From NCBI GenBank assembly GCA_020744225.1, contig JAGMWG010000003.1:1054001-1118000 (forward strand): a stretch of 64,000 nucleotides of DNA. Reading direction: 5' to 3'. Shown here piece by piece: positions 51,097-62,018 of this stretch. The notes under the pieces were generated by a model that did not search any database, was not told where the DNA came from, and saw nothing but the letters and a program-made list of their open reading frames with translations. The first letter of the stretch is position 1; the number at the start of each line of letters is the position of its first letter. This stretch comes from Paraphoma chrysanthemicola (Eukaryota > Ascomycota > Dothideomycetes > Pleosporales > Phaeosphaeriaceae). A program made the translations under genes and the position numbers.

Positions 51097-53906
51097 AAGC
51101 ACCCTATTTGCATTCACTATCGGAGTATGGCTAGCGTCGTGATTTATTTTGGCGCAATCCTCACAGCATGGCATAGTAATGGCGTCGTATGCGCCGGGTA
51201 TCCGGCAGGTTGAGGCGTTTGGACACATACCCCGTAGATCGGCAGCATCTTGAGAGGAGATATTCATGGTTGCGTTGACCTGAAGTTATCTATGAATCCA
51301 TGTCGGTCAGACGTGATGGTCTCGAAAGAATTTCTCTACCATACTTGTAACCTTTGCCATAATGTCCAGTCCGTCTGGAACGTCATTCACCAGGCATACA
51401 TAATTTTTTTTTAACTGTGAGCGTGGACAAATCGCACATCTGAGAAGAATGGCACGCCACCTCTCAAACACCAAATAACACATCACATCAAAATTCAGCT
51501 TGTCACTCGAGCGGCATCGATGAGACCCGGTCAGGATATGCATGCATGTATCCCATGCGCGCGACTGCTGCGACGCTCGCGTGTTTCGAAACATGCAACC
51601 GCTCACGAGCGCGTTCGCATGGTGCATGAAACGTTTGGCGAACTGCAGTTCGTCGTTTGCATAGATTGAACATATATTGTCCCCAGGTCCGTACGTCCGT
51701 CTGCTCGGATCTGCGGACTTGCGACGATCGATGTAAGTGATGTGCGCAGGGCTGTGCTTTGGGGTTGCGATCGATGGAATTGCGATCATCGGGTTGAGAT
51801 CGGGGGAAGAGGTCTGGAAGCGTGGCTGTGAGCGTTGAGGGATGATGGTAGAGAATCACTTGATTGAGTCATGTCATAAGAAGAAAACTCAAGTTCGTGC
51901 TGTCCCTTCCTCTTCGTCAAATGTTGAAATGCAACCTGGCATCATGACAGCGTGGAAAGAGGTGTGCAGCGCTTAGTTCTAGTTCTGCAGCCACATACAA
52001 CCTGGCTGCCGGTTATCGATACCTAGCCTGAGTCCTATCGATAAAGCGGGCCGTTACCCACACGGCTACCTGGCGATTGGTTGGGACCAGGAAATCATTG
52101 AGCAAATAGGAAAATGCACTGTGGAGAATTAATTTGGCAATTTGTGGGTGGACGTTTCTGGAGCGCAAAACTTCTGGTGACGGGTGGATGCGCCGAGATG
52201 CTGAGAGGACAGGTGGATGGGCTCGGAATCTGTGACAGGGGCATTGCTGGAGTTGGGCACAAGTGAATGACGTAGGGGGTTGCGTGGCCGTCTTTGCACG
52301 AAAGGAAAGGGAATTGCGCGAGGTGTGGAGAGCCGGATGTGAATGAATGGCAACAATGTTGACAAAGCATGCAAGACGGACAATGTAAGCACAAAGCAGG
52401 ATAAGGCTTTCCTTTGTGCAATTGTTTGAGCAGCCACAGCCCTTCCGATATGAGGTCCTGGGGTAAACTACGGGATACGCACGTGGAAAGTCCGCGCCGT
52501 GTTTGGAAACACGAGGGCTGTGATGAAGCGAGCAAACGTGCGCTGGCCCCGTCAGCAAGGGAGATGAAAAGAAGACGAACGGAAATTATTGGCGGGCCGG
52601 TGCTCGCTTCGTGATTTTCTGGAGGCGAGAGCTGGGGGATGTGATGCTTGGAAGTGGAAATAGTGAAGCCCAGCTGAGCTGAGGTGAGCTGCACTGCGAC
52701 ATGGCCAGAAAAAGAGATACATGGAGTCTCACTCGTCTGCTGTGTGACTTCGGCTGCCAAACTCGTGTACATAGACTCGTCGTCGTCAGCTCGCGTCTGG
52801 TGCTCGGGGCGACTGCCAGAACAGAAGGTGCAAGTCCGCTGCGCCTGCCACTTTCACGAGCATTCCTTTGCTGCACAGACACGCCATTCAGGCCGACCCA
52901 GCAACCCTGACCTCAACAACGAAACAAACCCGCTCGAAACAAGGCCACGCTGCGAGGCGTTTGCCAACGTCACCTCTTATTTCACCGGGGTGACAATGCG
53001 ACAAAGCCCGCCGACTAATCGCACGTCGGAGATGAAAATGGTCTGCTAAGCGGATGGCCTCCCAAGTCCGGGCTCCACTACACACGGATTCTGCTCCATG
53101 TGGCAAGAAAAAGCTGGGAAAATAGGGCCTTGTTGCCAAACGGGGCGGAAATCATGACGAATTTGACTCGGCGCATTCTATTTCGCGACACAAAAGACAG
53201 CTGTCTGACCGGATGAAGTCGATGCCTTGGATAAACAACGTGCAGATGCACGAGGGCAGCGCTTCGAGGCGACGGTCGCTTCTTCCCACCACTGGCGCGG
53301 CCCCTGCGGGTGTTCCTGGCGTGGCGCTGCCGATGAAACGGCGGTGCCATGCGCCTCCAAATGAAAGCGTCCCGCTGGCAGAGTCAAGCTTTCGAGTGCC
53401 GATCTTTGGCCATCGCCCATGACAGCCTTGGTTGGCGTGTGTTTCTATCCTTGGAGGCATCCGCTGCCGTCACTGGCTGCAGCCCCCGGTCTTCACCATC
53501 TGTGCCTGACGCTTGCCCCTGGATGGCTACCCGCCGGCTCACTTGTTGGCTTCCTGGTGCGACCAGGTCTAAAAAAGTTTGTGCGCTGAACGCTGACATC
53601 CAGACTGCAGGCCAGCCCGCAGGATTGGCGCCTTCCCTTATCCCCCGCCCTTTATTAACTGCATCGGCCCCGTCCCCTCGTTGTTCCGGTACCCTCACTC
53701 AGTCATACATACCACGGTGCTGTTGCAGTCCTTCCTTTGAGCATTTGCTCGGTCCATTCTCTTGTCTCTATAGACACCACTTTCATTACTGAACATCAGC
53801 AATAGCCCTGGTCGGCACGTTACTCTTTGCGCTCCAGAAGCAGCACTTGCATTTACCTGTCCATACACACCCCTCTTCGACGCATCAGTAACCTCACTTC
53901 ATCAAC
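51097..53906. other. 2.8-kb gene-poor stretch upstream of the GH128 gene
   Basis: Several minus-strand frames (51307-51789, 52013-52772) lack domains, good starts and splice logic. The last 250 bp are pyrimidine-rich leader of the GH128 gene. No RNA gene or repeat is recognised. Confidence 0.4.
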
Positions 53907-55325
53907 ATGCCTTCCATGAAGATTAGCCTTTTGGCTCTGGCTTCGGCCGTCGCAGCCGTTCCCCAGTACGGCGGACACGGACATGGCCACAGCAAGTTCC
54001 ACAAGCCATCTGGCGCAGCCGGAACCGGTGGTGTTAAGCCATATCCCACTGGTGGCTGGAACGGTCAATACAACAGCACCCGGGTCCCATACCCCACCGG
54101 CACTGGCTCATATGACGAAGACAAGACCATTGATGTTACGTCGACCTCGACCACCACAGTCCTCCAGACCGTTACTGTCAAGCCCTCGCCCGTCTCCAGC
54201 AGCCAGAAGGCTGTTGTTGAGAACGTCACTCCTGCTGCCGATGAATGCGGTCCCGCTACCGTAACTGTCACTGCTTCTGAGAAGGTCACCATCACCGTCA
54301 CGCCTGGCGGCGGTGCTGACGTTCCCAAGTCATCGGCTGTTGCTCCCGTCGAGTCCAAGGGCGAGGGATACGGCATCCCATCCAGCTTCGCTCTTGCCTC
54401 GCCCACTCCCCAGGGCGAGGAGGTCCCCGTTGTCAGCTCCAAGGCTGAGGAGGTCAAGCCCACACCGACTCCAGAGGCACCTGTCTCTTCCAAGGCTGCC
54501 GAGGAGTACAAGCTCTCTTCCATCGTCCAGAAGCCAGTCGCTTCTCCCACTCCCGCTGCCTCTTCGGCTGCTGCCTCTGCCACTCCTAGCACTGGCAACA
54601 CCTACAAGGGTACCAAGCGTGGTCTTGCGTACAACGACGCTTCTCTCTGCAAGACCTTTGGCAGCAACTTCGGCTTCGGCTACAACTGGGGCCAACTTGA
54701 GAGCAATGACATTGGCACCAACTTCATCCCCATGATGCACGGTCCTTCCAAAGCTACTTCTCAGGAGTGGCTCGCCAACGCTGGCAAGATGATTGCCAAG
54801 GGTTCCAAGGCTGTCATGGGTTTCAACGAGCCTGACCACGCGGAGCAAGCCAACCTTAGCCCTGAAGCTGCCTGCTCCGCATGGAAGGAGTACATGAACC
54901 CCATCGCCTCCGCGCACCCAGACGTCACCATCCTCGGACCATCGGTCACAAATGCGGGCGCCGCAAACATGGGTCTCGGATGGCTCTCAAGCTTCCACGA
55001 GGTCTGCCCTGACGCCATTGTGCACGCCACCAACATCCACTTCTACGACATCTACGAGTCCGCCACCATTGACCGCTTCAAGGCTCATGTCGAGAAGGCC
55101 GCCGCCAACTACGGCAAGCCCGTCTGGGTCACCGAGTTCGGCCTCAACCCCGGCTCTGCTTCGCAGGAGCAGGCCGCGTCGTTCCTCAAGGACGCCATGG
55201 CTTACCTCGATGCCTCGGACAAGGTCCAGGGCTACTCATGGTTCATGGTCGGCACTGGTGAGAACCAGCTCAACTCCGGCACTGGCCTCAGCGCTGTTGG
55301 CCAGGTCTACGCCGGCTCATACTAA
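53907..55325 (+). CDS. GH128-type secreted wall glucanase (Asl1-like)
   Basis: A single-exon protein of 472 residues. The signal peptide MPSMKISLLALASAVAAV (the second ATG at 53916 is equally possible) is followed by a His/Gly-rich stretch (YGGHGHGHSKFHK) and a Ser/Thr/Pro-rich region of about 200 residues, certain to be O-glycosylated. The catalytic domain runs from KRGLAYNDASLCKTFG (about 235) to the end. GH128 features are FGYNWGQLES, the acid/base Glu in MGFNEPDHAEQ, and the nucleophile Glu in VWVTEFGLNPG. These enzymes cut beta-1,3-glucan. Yeast and fission yeast relatives (Asl1) localise to the cell wall. Wall remodelling is the likely role. Confidence 0.92.
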   Translation: MPSMKISLLALASAVAAVPQYGGHGHGHSKFHKPSGAAGTGGVKPYPTGGWNGQYNSTRVPYPTGTGSYDEDKTIDVTSTSTTTVLQTVTVKPSPVSSSQKAVVENVTPAADECGPATVTVTASEKVTITVTPGGGADVPKSSAVAPVESKGEGYGIPSSFALASPTPQGEEVPVVSSKAEEVKPTPTPEAPVSSKAAEEYKLSSIVQKPVASPTPAASSAAASATPSTGNTYKGTKRGLAYNDASLCKTFGSNFGFGYNWGQLESNDIGTNFIPMMHGPSKATSQEWLANAGKMIAKGSKAVMGFNEPDHAEQANLSPEAACSAWKEYMNPIASAHPDVTILGPSVTNAGAANMGLGWLSSFHEVCPDAIVHATNIHFYDIYESATIDRFKAHVEKAAANYGKPVWVTEFGLNPGSASQEQAASFLKDAMAYLDASDKVQGYSWFMVGTGENQLNSGTGLSAVGQVYAGSY

Positions 55326-55863
55326 GTGGAGTCACAATCTGTACGATGGATTCGTGGTATGGTCTTTGCATTTCTGGCGCTTGAGAAAGGGATAAAAACG
55401 GGTTCACTCGCTTTTCTGGGTACAGGGTCTGGAACTGGGATTCGGGATTACAAACTAGACGCAGCATGTTGCTTGCGCGATTCGTTTGGGCGCTTTTTGT
55501 GTAACTTTTATTCTTTGAGATGTATGTTGTTGATGAAGAGGATTGGGTGGTTTGGTGTAGCGACCGTCGGCATATGACGAAGAGAACGAGGTATCAAAAC
55601 ACGTTTTGACATGACACAATGCACCTTGACACCTCTGCTGTGACTTCCCGCATGTCTTCTTACATGACTATGACCTACAGGTGAGACTCAAGTAAGCAAC
55701 GAAGACTTAGGATAGTTGTGACTTCTCATCAAAGAGCAGGTTGTCGATGACATGGTTGCACGACAGTCGTGGGCGACGCTAAACTCGCGCTTGACTCGCA
55801 TTTCAATAAATTTATTGAGACCCCGCCAACGACACTCGCGGCTGCCAAAAGTCAGACACAAGC
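55326..55863. other. Intergenic, nothing recognised
   Basis: This is 538 bp with the 3' end of the GH128 gene and the RMT2 promoter. No further feature is supported. Confidence 0.4.
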
Positions 55864-57114
55864 ATGGACGACCCCGCATTCGACGTAGAGACGGACCTTC
55901 AGACGCAAAGTATACTGCTGGCCGCAGCGAACCACGACGTGCAGTCACTACGCAATCTCCTGCGCAATTCCTCCGCGAATGTCCAAGATTCAGAGACAGG
56001 CTTTACGCCCCTCCACGCCGCAATCGCAGCCTGTGAGCCCGAAAACGAGGACGATGCAGCCCATAGCAATGGCGCTATGAACGGCAATACAAATGGAGCA
56101 GCAGAGGAGCAAGAGCAAAACATTCAAGCTGCAGTCAAGACCATGAGACTCCTCTTTGAGAGTGGTGCGATTTGGAACGACTTGGACGCCAAAGGAGAAA
56201 CACCAGGGTGCATAGCATATCGCTTGGGACTGAAAGAGCTATATGAGCTATGCGTTGACGCTGGAGTGCGTGCTGAGCTTCTGCTCAGTCGTTTGGCCGA
56301 GTACCAGCCGCTTGGGGACGCGGGTTCGGACGATGATGAAGAGGAGGACGAGAACGAAAATACTGAAGGTCTTCAAGAAAATATCGAGGTCCTGGACCTG
56401 ACTGAAGGCGAAACCCAGGGCGATGAATCCACCGAGAACCCAAACTACCTTGCATCGACCCTGACTTTCGATCGGGATCGTATACTTGATGGCTCTGCGA
56501 ATGGTGTCATGATGGAGTGGGAATCGACCTTGATGCGTCGATCTGCGGAACTTATATTGCCTGCACCTGGCTTACGTGTGCTCAATGTTGGTCATGGCAT
56601 GGGTATTATCGATGGCATTTTTCAGGAGAAGGAACCAAAGTCGCATCATATCATCGAAGCGCATCCGGACGTACTGAAGCGCATGAAAGAGCAAGGCTGG
56701 TACGAGAAGCCTGGGGTTGTTGTTCACGAAGGTCGATGGCAGGATGTGGTACCAGGCCTTGTCGAGAAGGGCGAGCTGTTCGACGCGATATACTTCGACA
56801 CGTTTGCTGAAGAGTACGCAGCTCTTCGCGAATTCTTCACTGAGTTCGTGATTGGATTACTAGATCCTGCAGGTGGTCCAGATTCAGAAGGAGGGAAGTT
56901 CAGCTTCTTCTGTGGCATGGGAGCTGACCGCCAGGTCGCCTACGATGTGTACAACAAAATCGTTGAGATGGACCTGTTTGAGGCAGGCTTCGATACTGAG
57001 TGGGAGACTATACCAGTGCCAGATCTCGATGAAAAGGGCGAGTGGGAAGGTGTGAGAAGAAAGTATTGGGCGCTCAAGAACTACAAATTGCCGACCTGCA
57101 GCTTCATTGGCTGA
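55864..57114 (+). CDS. RMT2: Protein arginine N-methyltransferase 2 (Rmt2)
   Basis: A single-exon protein of 416 residues. The N-terminus has ankyrin-like sequence (ILLAAANHDVQSLRNLLRN, TGFTPLHAAIAAC, then a second repeat with MRLLFESGAIWNDLDAKGETP). An acidic linker (DDDEEEDENENTE) is followed by the methyltransferase: YLASTLTFDRDRILD, MMEWESTLM, the SAM site LRVLNVGHGMGIIDG, HHIIEAHPDVLKRM, and the active-site segment DAIYFDTFAEEYAAL. Rmt2 modifies the delta nitrogen of arginine in ribosomal protein L12 (Rpl12) in yeast. The order of domains and the length fit fungal Rmt2. Confidence 0.94.
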   Translation: MDDPAFDVETDLQTQSILLAAANHDVQSLRNLLRNSSANVQDSETGFTPLHAAIAACEPENEDDAAHSNGAMNGNTNGAAEEQEQNIQAAVKTMRLLFESGAIWNDLDAKGETPGCIAYRLGLKELYELCVDAGVRAELLLSRLAEYQPLGDAGSDDDEEEDENENTEGLQENIEVLDLTEGETQGDESTENPNYLASTLTFDRDRILDGSANGVMMEWESTLMRRSAELILPAPGLRVLNVGHGMGIIDGIFQEKEPKSHHIIEAHPDVLKRMKEQGWYEKPGVVVHEGRWQDVVPGLVEKGELFDAIYFDTFAEEYAALREFFTEFVIGLLDPAGGPDSEGGKFSFFCGMGADRQVAYDVYNKIVEMDLFEAGFDTEWETIPVPDLDEKGEWEGVRRKYWALKNYKLPTCSFIG

Positions 57115-57163
57115 ACATGGACGACAGACATGCGAATCTATACGACAAAATTGCTCCCCACCA

Positions 57164-58321
57164 TTAATTGCCATTTACGCCGTTCAGACCTTCCATAAGG
57201 CCGTGCTCTTTTAGCAATGCATTGTAGCGCTCCTGCCGGGGCTCCACTAGCTGCTTCGCTGCTTCTGCTCCTGCCACAGGTAATCGCTTCAGGCCCTTGT
57301 TCTTAAAACCCTTTGGTACCATCCGTGGATCCAAAAGACCAACTTGAGCTAGCACACTAGCCTGGTCCCAGTACATGTGCTCAGAGATCAGCTTTCCCCC
57401 TCTTACTGTTACTATGCTGACCATTGGAATTTCGACGAACTTGTCCGTTGCCTGCACGCCCGGAAGGATCCAATCGACCTCGTCAGAGTGTGTGAAGGAC
57501 ACGACCATCTCGTCCACCACACGATCAACGCCCATGGTTCTCGAGACCAACCGGATCTTGAAATCTTCCACCAGACTCGGTACAAAGAACTCCCTATAGA
57601 ACTCTTCGAGCTTCTTTCGACCTACACCGCCTTGGAGCGTCGGTAATATGGTGACATGTGGGCTGTTTTGTGTCATGCTTGTCGCAATGCTCATGCTCGC
57701 ACGCTCGGGATCATCATCCTCGTACTTTGCATTCCAGAAGTTTCGGACTGTCGGCTCTAGATCCACATTCCTTCCGAATCCTTTTCGTACACACGCCAGC
57801 GCCCTGCTCCAGGACAGATTCGCTTCTACCTCCGAGTATGTCTTTGATGAAGGATCAGCAAAACCTGTCGCACATTGTTTGTATTGATACAGCTTCCAGT
57901 CGCACATGTCGGGGCGAGGACTAGCCTGGCTCAAGCTCGCGACATGAACCTGCAGCTGGTGGGACGCTGGGTACATGGTTTTTGGGCCGGGCAGAAGTGG
58001 AGGATAGAATGCGATGACTGCGGAGCACTTGGCCATAGGCTTCATTGCAATCTTCAGTACCACACTTGCTGCATCGCCATACGCTATTATCGCGTACTGC
58101 TCGCCGAGGTTCATCTCCTCACTGAGACGCTTCACCGCCCGAGTGTAAGCTGGTCCATCTGAAGGGTCGTAGGGCAGATATCGCGCATCAAATCCCTCCT
58201 CTTTCCAATTCAACAGCGTTCTTTCTGAGGGTTCCGAAGTACTTGTGATATATACGCGCGGTGAACCGGTGTTGAAGTGTAGAAACCGGGAGCTGTTCTC
58301 CCCAAAAGATGTGATGGACAT
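57164..58321 (-). CDS. Dienelactone-hydrolase-like / SnoaL-like two-domain protein
   Basis: A single-exon protein of 385 residues. The N-terminal half resembles the dienelactone hydrolase alpha/beta fold, but the nucleophile elbow reads AYGDAAS, without the usual Cys or Ser at the right place, so hydrolase activity is doubtful. The C-terminal half (from about residue 185: YSEVEANLSWSRALACVRKG..., VDEMVVSFTHSDEVDWILPG, KLISEHMYWDQASVLAQVGLL) is an NTF2/SnoaL-like domain. Fungal proteins of this pair are often annotated as carboxymethylenebutenolidase. The function is unknown. It is convergent with RMT2, 49 bp apart. Confidence 0.7.
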   Translation of the reverse strand: MSITSFGENSSRFLHFNTGSPRVYITSTSEPSERTLLNWKEEGFDARYLPYDPSDGPAYTRAVKRLSEEMNLGEQYAIIAYGDAASVVLKIAMKPMAKCSAVIAFYPPLLPGPKTMYPASHQLQVHVASLSQASPRPDMCDWKLYQYKQCATGFADPSSKTYSEVEANLSWSRALACVRKGFGRNVDLEPTVRNFWNAKYEDDDPERASMSIATSMTQNSPHVTILPTLQGGVGRKKLEEFYREFFVPSLVEDFKIRLVSRTMGVDRVVDEMVVSFTHSDEVDWILPGVQATDKFVEIPMVSIVTVRGGKLISEHMYWDQASVLAQVGLLDPRMVPKGFKNKGLKRLPVAGAEAAKQLVEPRQERYNALLKEHGLMEGLNGVNGN

Positions 58322-58826
58322 GGTGGATGTGGACTTGGTCCTACAGCTACTCTGAAGCTCAAGTCTTTTAGGTATGGGTGGTTCGGTAGCCGGCAGACAA
58401 CGATGAGACTCGCTCGCGATGCGCGGGAGCGTCCTCGCTTTTTAAGCCAACCATTACTCTTCATTCCCTGTCACAATCCTAGTCTTTGTCCAAGTTTGCG
58501 GTGGACAGCTTAAGCACAGACGTATCGTGAGCTGCACGATGACGTAACGCTCGCATGAGCGGTAGCATGGGGAGGATCACATGGCAGCGCGTCAAATCGG
58601 CAACGGCTGTTAGCGCGAGATGAGATGAACAGTACCGCATGAATGGAGTCTCTGCTATGAGAACTGATCGTTTGGTTTCGTCGAAGCAACAGAAGCAGTT
58701 GTAGTCGATCGCGGGCCGATTCGGCGTGCTCTTTCGAGATGACGCCATCTCGAAGAAATGTCCCACTACCGTTGAAGAGCTTCAGAATTGCAGAAAATAG
58801 CTACACCTTATATTAATACATACAAA
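58322..58826. promoter_or_regulatory. Divergent promoter region
   Basis: This is 505 bp between the hydrolase-like gene and the peroxiredoxin gene. A TATATTAA at 58810-58817 lies 10-17 bp before the peroxiredoxin ATG, probably too close to be its TATA box. Nothing else is supported. Confidence 0.35.
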
Positions 58827-59774
58827 ATGGCGTCTTTCCTTCCTCGTGCAGCTTCGCGCGCTCTCCGCTCTACAGCTCGCCCGGCTTTGAGCTTCCAGCG
58901 TCCTCATGCCACCCCACTGCTTCGTCGCGGTCTCGCGCTCCCCGCTGAGCAGCCGCGATTGAGGTTGGGCTCAGTTGGTAGGCTTGTCAGTCATAGAGGT
59001 CGCAAACAGCAAGGCTGATGAAAACTACAGCGCCAAACTTCCAGGCAAAGACTACGCATGGCGATCTCGACTTTCACAAGTTTCTTGATGGCAAATGGAC
59101 CATCATGTTCTCCCATCCAGCAGGTACTTTCTTTCCCTCCTGACGGGCTTCGACTAGCGCTGACATCCACTCTGTAGACTTCACCCCAGTCTGCACAACA
59201 GAGCTCGGAGCATTTGCCAAGCTGAAAAGCGAGTTCGATGCTCGTGGTGTTCAGATGATTGGATTGGTATGGCAGTATACAGGCTCCATCGAGTCGAATC
59301 AAGGCGCTGACCGGGCAATAGAGCGCAAATGACCTTACTTCGCACGATCAGTGGATCGCGGACATCAATGAGATCAGCAACACCAAGGTCTCCTTCCCCA
59401 TCATCGCCGATGCCGACCGCCACGTCGCCTTCCTTTACGACATGATCTCGCAAGACGACCTCGACAATCTCTCCAAGGCCGGCGGCATCGCGTTCACTAT
59501 TCGCGCTGTGTTCATCATCGACCCGGATAAGAAGATTCGCCTGACCATGCTGTACCCTGCGAGCACGGGACGGAACACAAGTGAGGTGCTGAGGGTAATT
59601 GATAGTCTGCAATTGGGGGACAAGAAGGGCATTGCAACTCCGATCAATTGGAACGCTGGTGAGGATGTAATTGTGCCACCAAGTGTCAGCACGGCCGATG
59701 CGAAGAAGAAGTTTGGAGAGGGAAATGTTAGGGAGGTTAAGAAGTATCTGAGGTACACGAATGTTGGCAAATAA
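58827..59774 (+). CDS. PRX1: Mitochondrial 1-Cys peroxiredoxin (Prx1/PRDX6 type)
   Basis: Four exons, 58827-58977, 59031-59123, 59178-59266 and 59322-59774, with introns of 53, 54 and 55 nt, give 261 residues. The first about 40 residues form an Arg/Ala-rich presequence (MASFLPRAASRALRSTARPA). The thioredoxin fold has the peroxidatic Cys in DFTPVCTTELG, assembled across intron 2 (HPA-D). Then come SANDLTSHDQW, FPIIADADRHVAFLYDM and RAVFIIDPDKKIRLTMLYPASTGRN, the latter typical of the 1-Cys subgroup. The C-terminal arm ends KKYLRYTNVGK. It reduces hydroperoxides in the matrix. Confidence 0.95.
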
Positions 59775-62018
59775 GTATAGAGGGACATGGAATGGACGTC
59801 AGGATCTACACAATAGATGATGATAAGAGTTACATACATCCCGATGACTTGTCACTCGCACATCAAATATGTTGCGAAAACCTCTCGGTTCAACTTCTTC
59901 TTCAACACCTCAGCAACGCCGCGGCTGTCGACGAAAAAGTAGTGATCGAAGACGCCGAAGCGAACAACGAAAAGATGGTGATCAGATGATCAATGGCCAG
60001 TGAACGTCAAAAAGACACTGTAAGGCCGATGTTGTGGGCCCGCCACTCCCTCAACGCCCCCCCGTCAAGAAGGTCCCACTCCAACCACAACGCGACTACG
60101 ATCAACACGTACTCTCCGTCAACACCAAGCCGAAACAAGGCGCGACAGTCCATGAGATCGACATACGGTGTTGCGAGAAGGAGCACCGGTGCGCTGCGCA
60201 CCCCAGGACTCTCGTGCACAAGCCTTCGAGAACCACCCGGTGGCTCCGTTCAGCGGGCATTCGAGCCGTTCCCGGCCGATGTGCACATTTCGCGAGAAGA
60301 TGTGTCGCCTTGTTGTGAAAGCGAACCGAGCTGACCGAAGTCATGGACGAATCCATCTGTGAGTGATTATTGAAATTTGAAGCAATGTTGAGCCATGGAT
60401 AGACGTACTTGATCCACGAATCTAACTTGGCTCCGAAGAGCTGGGCCAGACAGACTTAGTGACCTAAGTCTCCAAGTAAGGTGGATGATGCCAACTGCGA
60501 AAAGTCAGTACAGTGATTCACAGGGTGAGTCCATCCAGGCTGACCTTTTCCCCACAGCCGTGCAGCCCCGCCACTCTGCACAGCTGGCTCCCAGTGAAGG
60601 AAGCCTCCCACAGCCTAAGCCGCCGGCATGTTGGATGCCACCGATCGTCGCAGCTCTGAGCAGAGCATAATCAACGTCTGCCCATGTCCGAGCGAGTGAG
60701 TCAACGCTTGCGCATCTACCAACTGGCCAGGCGTGTACGACTTTACCGCCATTGCGGGAGCTTCTCCACTGCTTTCGGAACGAGAGGGAAAGATAGTAAA
60801 CAAGATGCGTTTGGGGAACGGGCATGAAGCAAGAATAATTGAAAAGAACTGGAGATTGGATTGATGCGAATACTGGGGGATTTACAGCTTGCAGGTAAGG
60901 GAATGAGGTGGGGTTGTGGTTGGTAGCGGAGAAGCAAGAGCTTGCGGGAGCCGTCGAATTTGTCCGTGTGCGGAAGATTGTAGGACCGATCGGCATCAAG
61001 GGCTACCGATGGCGAAGAGAGGTAGGTAGGTTGGTTTCAGAGGTGAAGACGAGGTTGTTGTGCTTCAGTGGCCGTTTGCACAGAGCGTGGTGAAAGTGGA
61101 CAGCGGGGATCACCAAAATGACACGGACATGACAAATCAGCATGGCAAAGAGCGCCTGGAGCAACATGATAAATTCGAAGCCGACGGCCACTTGATATGA
61201 CGACGCAGATATAGTGACAACCATATTGTGACCAAGGAGCGGGTTATGATACCAATGAGTGGAGCAAGTTTTGGACTGACGACAAGATTTACGCCCAGAC
61301 GCGATGATCATTGAAATATATCAACATACACGGAGTTCACAGCCCGAAATGCTCGCTTTAAGATCTAAGGACCACTTCGAATGTAGCGTATACGAGGTCT
61401 ACACGTGAGCACGTGATAATTGAGATAGAGAATCTGCGGATCGATCGCTGCTCAGGTTGGACCCCGGAATTTCACATGCACCCTGGCCAACACATGACTG
61501 ACAAATACCCCAACACGCCGCGGTGAAGCCGTCGAACTGTTAGCCGAGTATAGTTACAGGCGTCGCAGGTACCCGTGGCGTCAGTATGCAGCGTCCATGT
61601 CAGCGCCGTTGAACCGGGTGATCTTGACTGCGAAGAAGCCACATCCATGTCTGAGATCTGCGCATAGAAGCTCTTCCATATTGCCGGTCTTCATCGTTGT
61701 ATTTCTCTGCCTACATCATTCCGCATGCTGAACATGTGGATCCCAAGAAACGGCAAAGAAGACCCAGCCTCGGTGTTGGAGGGGCATTTGCCGAGGCTCG
61801 GGCGTGTGCGTAGGCCAAGCTCATCCGGAGAACTGGAGCTCTAAACAACATTCGCTATCTTCCACACACTGCCAAAATTGCCGTCATATTACTTTTCTCG
61901 GGGTCGCTGGAGCTCACGCAACATCGCTACACACTTCCCAGAGCTCTGCCCCAACTGAGCATCGCAGAATCGCGCGTCGCAATTTCACAACATAGAACAG
62001 CGCATCGAAACTACCAAA
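59775..62018. other. 2.2-kb intergenic stretch
   Basis: No gene is supported. Short frames on both strands near 59850-60360 read somewhat like protein (for example VKKVPLQPQRDYDQHVLSV, +) but no start, splice pattern or family ties them together. No RNA gene or repeat is recognised. Confidence 0.4.

Noticed and set aside
51307..51789. 160-codon minus-strand frame downstream of cullin-3
   Set aside because: It has no recognisable fold and contains an encoded poly-Lys/Asn stretch from a T-run. It looks like the complement of 3' flanking sequence.
52013..52772. Overlapping 181- and 225-codon minus-strand frames
   Set aside because: Two frames cover the same DNA with equal lack of structure; His/Ser/Pro-rich composition reflects CA-rich sequence, not a gene.
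59852..60362. Protein-like short frames on both strands after the peroxiredoxin gene
   Set aside because: Segments such as FVDSRGVAEVLKKKLNREVF (-) and VKKVPLQPQRDYDQHVLSV (+) look plausible, but they conflict with each other and no start or splice pattern unites either strand.
60505..60999. 164-codon minus-strand frame
   Set aside because: It has no domain, poor start context and no continuation by splicing.
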